Source of the DNA: Azospirillum thiophilum
GTDB taxonomy: Bacteria > Pseudomonadota > Alphaproteobacteria > Azospirillales > Azospirillaceae
Direction: 5' to 3'
Assembly (NCBI RefSeq): GCF_001305595.1
Contig: NZ_CP012406.1
Coordinates: 124,001-188,000 of the forward strand
DNA: 64,000 nt
Numbering within the stretch: position 1 is the stretch's first letter; every line of letters starts with the position of its first letter. A program made the translations under genes and the position numbers. This document shows, one piece after another, positions 57,173-64,000 of this stretch. Under the pieces are notes generated by a model that saw only the letters and a list, made by a program, of their open reading frames with translations, was not told the DNA's origin and searched no databases.

Positions 57173-58501
57173 CTACGGCACAATCTTGCCGGTGAACGGG
57201 TTCCAGCCCAGCGCCGCCAACGCCGCCCAGGCGGTGGCGCCCAGATGGGGGCGGCGATAATAGAGGAAATCGTCGGTCTTGCTGTCGGGCCCGATGGCCA
57301 GCCCGGTGGTCAGCACCTGCGGCCGGGTGGCGTAGAGATAGCCGCCGGGGCTGAATTCCTTGAGGATCTCGCTGAACAGCCGGTCGGCATCGCCGCGCCG
57401 CCCGACCATGCGATAGGTCAGCGCCGCCTGGGCCGTGCCCTCCACCCACATGCCGTCGCGGTCGTCGTTGAAGTCGAAGCCGCCGTCGGCGCCATGCGCC
57501 CGTTCGGCATAGGACAGCGCGGCCCGCCACGCGTCGGGCGCATCCGGCAGCAGCAGCGGCCAGAGCTGCGCGTCCAGCCCGGAAGTCGCATTGCTGACCG
57601 TCACCCCGTCCGGCGCGGTGCCGATGGGGAAATGGCCGCCACCCGCCGCCCACAGGGCGTCGAGGAAGCCGCGCGCCTCGCGCTCCGGCCCGGCGAAATC
57701 GCCGCCCAGCCAGCCGAACAGGGCGACGAGGTCGGTGTTGTGCTCGGTCGATTTCCACGGCAGCGGCTGCGGCGAATCGTCGAAGCCCTGGAGGCCGCCG
57801 TTGAAGCCGCCGGGGCCGCGCGGGTCGCGGGTATGGTCGACGGCCCAGCGCGCCAGCTCCGCAGCGCCGTCGCGGAAGCGCGCCTCGCCGGTGCGGTCGG
57901 CCAAAGTCATCAGCGCCAGCCCGGCCCAGGCGACGTTGCCGGTGGCGGTGCCGACCTGATAGGGATCCTCGCCCCACTGGTTGCCGATGGCGTCCCACCA
58001 ACCGTTGGGCGGGATCGGCCGCTGCTTCTGGGCGCCGCCACGGTAAGCGTTGCGCAGCCGGCCCTTCCAGCCGGCGCGGTCGAGCGATACCGCGTCCAGC
58101 AGCGCCTCGCCGATGCGCAGCGCGCGGTCCTGCCGGCCGCAGGCGGTCAGCGCCATGATCGCCAGCGCGTTGTCGTAGGTGAAGGCGGCATTCGACAGCG
58201 CCGGCTCCGAGGTCGGACCGGGGGCATAGGAATTGTCGTAGCTGCGCAGGAACAGCGGCCCGCGGCCCGTCACCTCGTCCACACGGGCCGTCAGCGTCGC
58301 GCAGGTCTTCTGCGCCAGCTCCTTCGCCGGGGTCGCCGGAGCGGCGGCGGATGCGGGAGTGGGAGCGGACATGGTCATGGTGGCGGACAGCCCGAGCAGG
58401 ACGGCCGCCAGCGCGGCACGGCCGAACCGTGCCAGCCCCTGCTCGGCCTCATGCCCCGCCCCCTGCCCGGACTCTCGCTTGTCGCTGACACGCTTGGACA
58501 T
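57173..58501 (-). CDS. Exported protein with predicted alpha/alpha-barrel fold
   Basis: A 442-residue protein with a positively charged N-terminus and a hydrophobic signal segment (about 26-52, ending SAAAPA). The mature part has repeated helical hairpins and aromatic, acidic motifs (YDNSYAPG, TYDNALAIMAL, GWWDAIGNQWGEDPYQVGTATGN, FNDDRDGMWVEGTAQAAL) like six-hairpin glycosidases or related periplasmic sugar-binding proteins. The family is not named with certainty. A role in polysaccharide processing is plausible but not shown. It converges with uvrC, 20 bases apart. Confidence 0.7.
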   Translation of the reverse strand: MSKRVSDKRESGQGAGHEAEQGLARFGRAALAAVLLGLSATMTMSAPTPASAAAPATPAKELAQKTCATLTARVDEVTGRGPLFLRSYDNSYAPGPTSEPALSNAAFTYDNALAIMALTACGRQDRALRIGEALLDAVSLDRAGWKGRLRNAYRGGAQKQRPIPPNGWWDAIGNQWGEDPYQVGTATGNVAWAGLALMTLADRTGEARFRDGAAELARWAVDHTRDPRGPGGFNGGLQGFDDSPQPLPWKSTEHNTDLVALFGWLGGDFAGPEREARGFLDALWAAGGGHFPIGTAPDGVTVSNATSGLDAQLWPLLLPDAPDAWRAALSYAERAHGADGGFDFNDDRDGMWVEGTAQAALTYRMVGRRGDADRLFSEILKEFSPGGYLYATRPQVLTTGLAIGPDSKTDDFLYYRRPHLGATAWAALAALGWNPFTGKIVP

Positions 58502-58576
58502 AACGCTGACCGCCGGCCTGATCTGGAAGGCTCCCAGATATGGCCCCTTTCCCGGCCGGCGGCAACCGCAAGGCGG

Positions 58577-59047
58577 TCAGCGGCGCCCCGCGAGCCATCC
58601 ATCCACGCTGAACCGCCCGCTGCCCGCAGCGGCCAGCGCCAGGAAACCGCCGATGATGGCGAGGTTCTTCATGAACTGGGTCTGCTGCATCTTCATCGCC
58701 TCCGGCGCCGCATCCCAATAGCGGTGGGCGATCAGGGTCGCGGCGACGGTGAAGGCGGCGACCAGCAGCGCCGCCAGCCGGGTCCAGGCACCCAGCACCA
58801 CCGCCAGCCCGCCGAACGCCTCGACCAGCGCGCCGACGGTGCCGAGCACCGCCGCCATCGGCACGCCCTGGCTTTCCAGCCCGCCGATGAAGCCGCCGAG
58901 CGCCATCAGCTTGCCGAAGCCGCTCTGCACGAAGATCGCCCCCAGCAGCACGCGCGCCGCCAGCAGCAGCGCATCCTGTCCGGCGGTCGTCACGCCGGCC
59001 ATGCCGGCACCGGTCGAAGTGGTCGAACTGGTCATCATCGCCGTCAT
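58577..59047 (-). CDS. DoxX-family membrane protein
   Basis: A 156-residue protein with four predicted membrane helices. It has the DoxX pattern: LLLAARVLLGAIFVQSGFGKLMALGGF, GTVGALVEAFGGLAVVLG and MKNLAIIGGFLALAAAGSG. Members are quinone-linked or sulfur- and redox-associated membrane proteins, but many have no known role. The start MTAMMTSSTTS was chosen; the region upstream in frame is the antisense of the EamA gene. Confidence 0.88.
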   Translation of the reverse strand: MTAMMTSSTTSTGAGMAGVTTAGQDALLLAARVLLGAIFVQSGFGKLMALGGFIGGLESQGVPMAAVLGTVGALVEAFGGLAVVLGAWTRLAALLVAAFTVAATLIAHRYWDAAPEAMKMQQTQFMKNLAIIGGFLALAAAGSGRFSVDGWLAGRR

Positions 59048-59169
59048 CCCCCTGCTGCGCGCCGGCCAGGCTTGCCGGGCGCTTCTCTCAGGAGATGGGA
59101 CGGCGGCGGACCGACGGTTATTCCGCCGATGGCAGAGGAAAGCAGGCAGAGGAAAACAGGGCCTTGCGC

Positions 59170-60255
59170 TCAGGCGGTCTTCCACAGCGTGATGATCAGG
59201 ACGCCGGCCACCGTCAGGGCGGCACCGGCCAGCTGCAGCCAGCCCAGCGGCTCCGCCAGCACCAGATAGCCGAACAGCGCGGCGGCGACCGGGCCGATGG
59301 CGCCGCTCAGCGCCACCATGTTGGCGCCGACCCGCCGCAGCGCCTCCGCCGTCATCAGCACGGGCAGCACGGTGCAGACGACCGCCATCACCGCCGACAG
59401 CCCGTAGACCGGCAGCGGCAGGTCGAGCGCCGACAGCGGCCGCATCACGGCGAATTGCACGATGCAGCACAGCGAGGCCGCCGTCATCGCATAGGCGGTA
59501 AAGCGCATGGAGCCGATCCGCTGCACCACCCGGCTGCTGCCGACCAGATAGATCGAATAGAGGAAGGCCCCCATGAAGACCAGCCCGGCCCCGGTGAGGA
59601 AGTCGGGATGACCGATGCCGATCTCCGACCACACCACCAGGGCGACGCCGGCATAGGAGACGACCAGCGCCACCACCTCGCGCAGGCCGATCCGCTTGCC
59701 GAGGAACAGCGCCGACAGCAGCACCACGATGGTCGGGTAGAGGAACAGCAGCAGCCGCCCCATCCCGGCCGAGACATAGCGCAACCCGAGGAAGTCGCAG
59801 AAGCTGGCGGCGTAATAGCCGGTGACGCCGAGCCCGATGGTCAGCGCCAGATCGCGGCCGGAAACCGCCGCCCGCTCGCCGGGCTTCCCCGCCCCCCGCC
59901 GCCCCGACCACAAGGCCATGCCCAGGAAGAAGGGCAGCGCGAAGACCATGCGCAGCATGATCAGCGTCACCGGATCGACGTCGTAGCGGTAGGCCAGCTT
60001 GATGATGACCGGCCGCATCGAGAAGGCGATCACCCCCGCCACCGCCAGCCCCAGCCCGATCAGCAGATGGACCGGCGGGATCAGGGAGGTCTCGACGGCG
60101 GGGTCGGATGGAAGGCTGGACGACGACAGGCCGGACTGGGACAAGAGGGCGCACTCGGGAGAAGGGAGGGGGAGGCCATTCAAGCATCCCCGCGCCGGTT
60201 TGGCTCCCCCCAAGGCCACGGGCGGCCATGCCCGCAGCCACACCCTGGAATGCAC
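59170..60255 (-). CDS. EamA/DMT-family permease
   Basis: The protein has ten predicted membrane helices in two EamA repeats (about 65-195 and 210-355). Typical stretches are MLRMVFALPFF, YVSAGMGRLLLFLYPTIVVLLSALFLGKRI and IGPVAAALFGYLVLAEPLGWLQLAGAALTVAGV. It exports or imports an unknown metabolite. The frame starts with GTG at 60255, but the first 60 residues look non-homologous and the real start may lie near residue 55, where no ATG is available. Confidence 0.85.
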   Translation of the reverse strand: MHSRVWLRAWPPVALGGAKPARGCLNGLPLPSPECALLSQSGLSSSSLPSDPAVETSLIPPVHLLIGLGLAVAGVIAFSMRPVIIKLAYRYDVDPVTLIMLRMVFALPFFLGMALWSGRRGAGKPGERAAVSGRDLALTIGLGVTGYYAASFCDFLGLRYVSAGMGRLLLFLYPTIVVLLSALFLGKRIGLREVVALVVSYAGVALVVWSEIGIGHPDFLTGAGLVFMGAFLYSIYLVGSSRVVQRIGSMRFTAYAMTAASLCCIVQFAVMRPLSALDLPLPVYGLSAVMAVVCTVLPVLMTAEALRRVGANMVALSGAIGPVAAALFGYLVLAEPLGWLQLAGAALTVAGVLIITLWKTA

Positions 60256-60289
60256 CGTCCGCGCCGCTGACGGTGAAGAACCTTACCGA

Positions 60290-61129
60290 TCAGCCGGCCG
60301 GAGCCGCGGCGACGGCGGTGCCGGTCATCGGCGCCAGGCCGGTGAAGCAGATGCGGGCCTCCTGCCCGATGGCGATGGAATGGACGCCGGTGAGGGCGCC
60401 GGTCGACACCCACTGCCCGGCCTTCAGCGGCCGGCCCAGCCGCGCGGCCATGCCCAGCGCCACCGCGACCGCGGCGGGAATGCCGCCCGGCAGCTTGGCG
60501 GCGCTGCCGACGCCGACGCTCTGCCCGTCGATCAGCACCTCGGCGCGCAAAACGTCGGCGCCCTCGACGGCGCCGACGATCTCCTCGCCGACGATCAGGC
60601 CGGTGTTGTTGCCGAACACCGCGGTCGAGGCGGTCGGCCCCAGATCGTTGACCGGAGCCAGCGGGCCGCCCGCCACCTCGATGGCGGCATGGACGGCGTC
60701 GATGAAGGCGGCGGCCTCCGCCGGGCTGTAGTCCAGCTTGTCGGCGGGCGCGTCGGCGGCGATGCGCACCGCGAACTCGGCCTCCACCGCGCCGAAGCCG
60801 CCGGCGATCACCGGGAAGCTCAGCGGACCGCCTCCGGACAGCACCACCGTGCCGGCGAAGACCGGGCCAATGAAGCGGATGGCGCCCAGCGCCTCCTCCA
60901 ACGCCGGGGGCACCCGCGCCACCTTCCAGCCGGCGACCTCGTCGGGCCAGGACGCGGTCGCGGTGGCCTGGATGGCGTAGGCGGTCGCCAGATCGGCCGG
61001 CAGCGGGCCGGGGAACCCGGCAAGGCCGGTCGCGCCGCGGCGGGCGGCGACGAAGCGGGCGGCGGCCTCGGCGATCACCGGGTCGGCCAGGGTCGGGGCG
61101 CTCAGCCCGATGGGATGCGTGACGGTCAT
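60290..61129 (-). CDS. 2-keto-4-pentenoate hydratase-like protein
   Basis: The 279-residue protein matches the hydratase/decarboxylase family: YAIQATATASWPDEVAGWKVA near the start, AVEAEFAVRIAAD with metal-ligand glutamates, and GVHSIAIGQEARICF near the end. Family members hydrate 2-keto-4-pentenoates in meta-cleavage pathways. No aromatic-degradation genes are nearby, so the true substrate may differ. It is divergent from the M20 deacetylase gene. Confidence 0.85.
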   Translation of the reverse strand: MTVTHPIGLSAPTLADPVIAEAAARFVAARRGATGLAGFPGPLPADLATAYAIQATATASWPDEVAGWKVARVPPALEEALGAIRFIGPVFAGTVVLSGGGPLSFPVIAGGFGAVEAEFAVRIAADAPADKLDYSPAEAAAFIDAVHAAIEVAGGPLAPVNDLGPTASTAVFGNNTGLIVGEEIVGAVEGADVLRAEVLIDGQSVGVGSAAKLPGGIPAAVAVALGMAARLGRPLKAGQWVSTGALTGVHSIAIGQEARICFTGLAPMTGTAVAAAPAG

Positions 61130-61306
61130 GACGGAGTCTCCACTGCCTTCTCCACTGTGGAGGGCGCGGCGACTGTAGCGGCCCGGCGCGCCGCGGGAAA
61201 GTGCGCTGCACAAACGGAAGCTCCGGCGCCGCCACGCCCGAAAGGCAGGGTGGACGGATTGTAGGGTTGGCGCGACACTGGACCGGTCCTTGTCAGGGGA
61301 GAGGCC

Positions 61307-62608
61307 ATGCAATCCGCCACCGACCCGCTGTTCCGCCGGATCGAGGCGCGGCGCGACGATCTCGTCGCGCTGACACAGGCGCTGATCCGCATCCCCACCG
61401 TCAATCCGCCCGGCGACGCCTACACCGCCTGCGCGGAACTGATCGGCCGGCGGCTGGCGGCACGCGGCTTCACGGTCGAGTATGTGCGGGCGGAGGGGGC
61501 GGCCGGCGACAGCGACCGCTTCCCGCGCACCAACGTCATCGCCCGCATCGAAGCCCCGCGGCCGGGGCCCTGCGTCCATTTCAACGGCCATATCGACGTG
61601 GTGCCGGCCGGGGAGGGCTGGACCGTCGATCCCTTCGCCGGGGTGGTGAAGGACGGCCGGGTCTATGGCCGCGGCGCCTGCGACATGAAGGGCGGCATCG
61701 CCGCGTCCATCGTCGCGGTGGAATCGCTGCTCGACGAAGGGCTGTTGACCGCCGGCGCCCTGGAGATCTCCGGCACGGTCGACGAGGAGTCCGGCGGCTA
61801 TGGCGGTGTCGGCCATCTGGCGAAGCTCGGCTATTTCTCAAGACCCAGGGTCGACCATGTCATCATCCCGGAGCCGCTGAACGTCGACCGCGTCTGCGTC
61901 GGCCACCGCGGCGTCTGGTGGGCGGAGATCGAGACCAAGGGCCGCGTCGCCCACGGCTCCATGCCCTTCCTCGGCAACTGCGCGGTGCGCCACATGGGCG
62001 CCGTTCTGCACCGGATCGAGACCGAGCTGCTCCCCCGCCTCGCCGCCAAGCGCACCGACATGCCGGTCGTGCCGGAGGGGGCGCGCCAGTCCACCATCAA
62101 CATCAACGCCATCCATGGCGGCCAGCGCGACGACCATGACGGGCTGCCCAGCCCGATGGTGCCCGACCGCTGCCGCATGGTGATCGACCGCCGATACCTG
62201 ATCGAGGAGGATCCCGCGGCGGTGCGCGGCGAGATCGTCGCCATCCTGGAGGATCTGCGCCGCAGCCGCCCCGGCTTCGACTACGAGCTGCGCGAGGTGC
62301 TGGCCTTCCTGCCGACCATGACCGACGCCGACGCACCCGTGGTGCGAGCGGTGGCCGCCGCCATCGAGACGGTGCTCGGCCGCCCGGCCCAGCGCGTGGT
62401 GTCCCCCGGCACCTACGACCAGAAGCATGTCGTGCGCATCGGCAACCTGAAGAACTGCATCGCCTACGGCCCCGGCGTGCTCGACCTCGCCCACCAGCCC
62501 GACGAATGGGTCGGCATCGACGACATGGTGCATGCGGCGCAGGTGATGGCGCTGGCGACGCTGGGGCTGCTGGCGCCGGGCGGCGCAGGGCCGGATTTGC
62601 CCTTCTGA
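61307..62608 (+). CDS. M20-family amidohydrolase (ArgE/DapE type)
   Basis: The 433-residue metallopeptidase-fold protein has the two-zinc ligands in HFNGHIDVVP and GRGACDMKGG, the catalytic glutamate pair in TVDEESGG, and further ligand regions in VIIPEPL and SPGTYDQKHV. The dimerisation domain insert holds VAHGSMPFLGNCAVRHMGA. It is closest to acetylornithine deacetylase or succinyl-diaminopimelate desuccinylase-like enzymes that hydrolyse N-acyl amino acids. Position before a LysR gene and an agmatinase-family gene suggests amine or amino-acid catabolism rather than biosynthesis. Confidence 0.9.
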   Translation: MQSATDPLFRRIEARRDDLVALTQALIRIPTVNPPGDAYTACAELIGRRLAARGFTVEYVRAEGAAGDSDRFPRTNVIARIEAPRPGPCVHFNGHIDVVPAGEGWTVDPFAGVVKDGRVYGRGACDMKGGIAASIVAVESLLDEGLLTAGALEISGTVDEESGGYGGVGHLAKLGYFSRPRVDHVIIPEPLNVDRVCVGHRGVWWAEIETKGRVAHGSMPFLGNCAVRHMGAVLHRIETELLPRLAAKRTDMPVVPEGARQSTININAIHGGQRDDHDGLPSPMVPDRCRMVIDRRYLIEEDPAAVRGEIVAILEDLRRSRPGFDYELREVLAFLPTMTDADAPVVRAVAAAIETVLGRPAQRVVSPGTYDQKHVVRIGNLKNCIAYGPGVLDLAHQPDEWVGIDDMVHAAQVMALATLGLLAPGGAGPDLPF

Positions 62609-62645
62609 AAGGCCGTCCGCGACCGGCGGAGGCGCCGCGCGCGGA

Positions 62646-63566
62646 TCAGCGCAGTTTGCGCGTGTGGACCTCGATCAGGCAGTCGCGAAAGGCCTTGGCC
62701 ACCCGCGACAGCACGCTCTGCGGCAGATGGGCGACGCACAGCGCGATCTTGAAGCTCAGGAGATCCGGACGCAACGCCCGCATCTCCCCGCCATCGACCC
62801 AGCGCTGGGCATAGTGGCGCGGCAGGAAGCTGACGAACCGGCCGCTCAGCACCAGATGCGCCTGCCCTTCCATGTTGTAGGCGGTGGCGCTGGGCGCATG
62901 CTTGAACAGCGTGTTGAAGCCCGTCGCCACCGCATAGCCGCGGCGGGCATAGGCCTGTTCGGCGATGCGTTCCAGCGACACCCGCGCGGCATCCGCCGCG
63001 TACAAAGGATGGCGGGCGCCGCAGAACAGGTTCTGCTCCTCATGGAACAGCTGCTGGAGTTGAACCGCGCCGTTCATCGGCTGGTTCGGCACGATGGCGA
63101 TCTCCATCTGCCGGCTGAGCAGCTCGGTCTCGATCTGGTTGGGCGAGACGATCATCAGCGTCAGATGGACGTCCGGAACCCGTTCGTTGAAGGCGGCGAT
63201 CGCCCGGTCCAGGGCACAGGCTGGATTTTCGACAACGGCATCGACGACGCCGATCCGCAGCTCCCCGACCAGCCGGCCGCGCATGGCGCCCACTTCGGTA
63301 CGGAAATTGTCCATCGCCGCGAAGAACTTGATGGTTTCCGCGTAGATCTTCTGCCCATGTTCGGTCAGCGAGAAGCCCGACCGCCCGCGCCGGCACAGCG
63401 TCAGCCCGAGGCGGGTTTCGAGCGCGGCCATCTGCGCGCTGATGGTGGAGCGCGAGATGCCGAGTTCGCCCTGCGCCTGGGTGAAGCCGTTGTTCTCCAC
63501 CACAGTCCGGAAGATCCGGAGCTGACGCAGGTCGACGTCGCTCAGCGGCGGCAGGCTGGGCTGCAT
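62646..63566 (-). CDS. LysR-family transcriptional regulator
   Basis: A 306-residue LTTR. The N-terminal winged helix (about 10-70) has GFTQAQGELGISRSTISAQMAALETRLG, and the rest is a two-lobed effector domain (GELRIGVVDAVVENPACAL...). It diverges from the agmatinase-family gene with 100 bases between, so it likely controls that gene. The intergenic DNA has an AT-rich TTCGATATTATTGGA stretch that could be its site. The serine after the recognition helix pattern is normal. Confidence 0.93.
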   Translation of the reverse strand: MQPSLPPLSDVDLRQLRIFRTVVENNGFTQAQGELGISRSTISAQMAALETRLGLTLCRRGRSGFSLTEHGQKIYAETIKFFAAMDNFRTEVGAMRGRLVGELRIGVVDAVVENPACALDRAIAAFNERVPDVHLTLMIVSPNQIETELLSRQMEIAIVPNQPMNGAVQLQQLFHEEQNLFCGARHPLYAADAARVSLERIAEQAYARRGYAVATGFNTLFKHAPSATAYNMEGQAHLVLSGRFVSFLPRHYAQRWVDGGEMRALRPDLLSFKIALCVAHLPQSVLSRVAKAFRDCLIEVHTRKLR

Positions 63567-63666
63567 GATAGGTTGGCTTTGTCGGACGTGAAGGTTTGAA
63601 CTTCGATATTATTGGACGTTTCATCCTATGGCAACGTTGCGGTCATCGACCCCCGTGGAGACCGCG

Positions 63667-64000
63667 ATGCCCCTGAAATCCGACGGCGGACAGCCTCTGC
63701 CGGATGCCGCGCCGATGCCTGCGCCGATACCTGCGCCGATGTCCTTCCAACCGGTGTCGGCATTCGACCTGCCGCGCTATGCCGGACTGCCCAGCTTCAT
63801 GCGCCTGCCCTATCTCGGGCTGGACGACGCGGCCACCGCGGAGGTGGACATCGCCATCGTCGGCGTGCCGTGGGACGGCGGCACCACCAACCGTCCCGGA
63901 ACGCGCCATGGCCCGCGGCAGCTGCGCGACCTCTCCACCATGATCCGGCCGGTCCATCCGGTCAGCGGCGTCAACCCGTTCTCGCTGCGCAACGTCGCCG
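63667..64000 (+). CDS. Agmatinase/guanidinobutyrase-family ureohydrolase (5' part, cut by window end)
   Basis: The first 111 residues of a ureohydrolase, truncated by the window edge. After a Pro/Met-rich leader (PMPAPIPAPM), the family opening RYAGLPSFMRLPYL and the core strand IAIVGVPWDGGTTNRPGTRHGPRQLRD are clear. Such enzymes hydrolyse agmatine or 4-guanidinobutyrate to urea. The metal-binding motifs lie beyond the window. GGAG precedes the ATG with 6-base spacing. Confidence 0.88.
   Translation, partial: MPLKSDGGQPLPDAAPMPAPIPAPMSFQPVSAFDLPRYAGLPSFMRLPYLGLDDAATAEVDIAIVGVPWDGGTTNRPGTRHGPRQLRDLSTMIRPVHPVSGVNPFSLRNVA

Overview
The window is about 70 percent GC with dense coding on both strands. 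Gene content (TRAP transporters, several chemoreceptors, many PAS and two-component proteins, sigma-54 activators, KGG stress protein) points to an alphaproteobacterium of the Rhodospirillales, most like Azospirillum. This is inference from gene style; there is no rRNA in the window.

Layout. 1-3.5 kb: nitric-oxide dioxygenase hmp diverges from a NorR-type activator; a sigma-54 promoter and two GT-N7-AC sites lie between them. 3.5-9.4 kb: a TRAP QM pair without a binding protein, a 7TM histidine kinase, a KGG stress protein and a PAS sigma-54 activator. 9.4-17.1 kb: a hexuronate/aldonate catabolic cluster (uxuA, TRAP QMP, Zn dehydrogenase, fructuronate-reductase-like protein, GntR regulator) with shared operator-like sites, some of which continue into the leader of ppc. 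17.9-22.8 kb: ppc, a 73-residue Gly/Gln-rich peptide gene and a convergent radical SAM/SPASM protein. 22.9-36.4 kb is a signalling block: a chemoreceptor, then FIST protein - hybrid kinase - HD-GYP (a possible NosP/NahK-like route from NO to c-di-GMP), a DUF2076 protein, and a CheC-type phosphatase - HisKA_2 kinase - single-domain regulator operon. 36.4-37.1 kb is the most unusual gene: a stand-alone 217-residue protein with the Cys-His arrangement of CNF1/BLF1-type glutamine deamidases, in visibly lower-GC DNA.

37.3-44.0 kb: YgiQ radical SAM protein, MFS exporter, TMEM175-like channel, DUF1275 protein and an ISNCY-like insertion sequence. 44.4-48.4 kb: pstSCAB with a good Pho box but no phoU or phoB next to it. 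48.5-55 kb: a second membrane chemoreceptor, GST, gloB, a methyltransferase, and a cytosolic chemoreceptor whose N-terminus looks like a sugar-diacid recognition domain. 55.2 kb to the end: uvrC, a periplasmic alpha/alpha-barrel-like protein, DoxX, an EamA permease, a 2-keto-4-pentenoate-hydratase-like protein, an M20 deacetylase, a LysR regulator and the start of an agmatinase-family gene cut by the window edge.

Main themes are NO defence and perhaps NO sensing, uptake and breakdown of sugar acids, phosphate scavenging and chemotaxis. All assignments rest on reading motifs and on remembered family features; no search was run.
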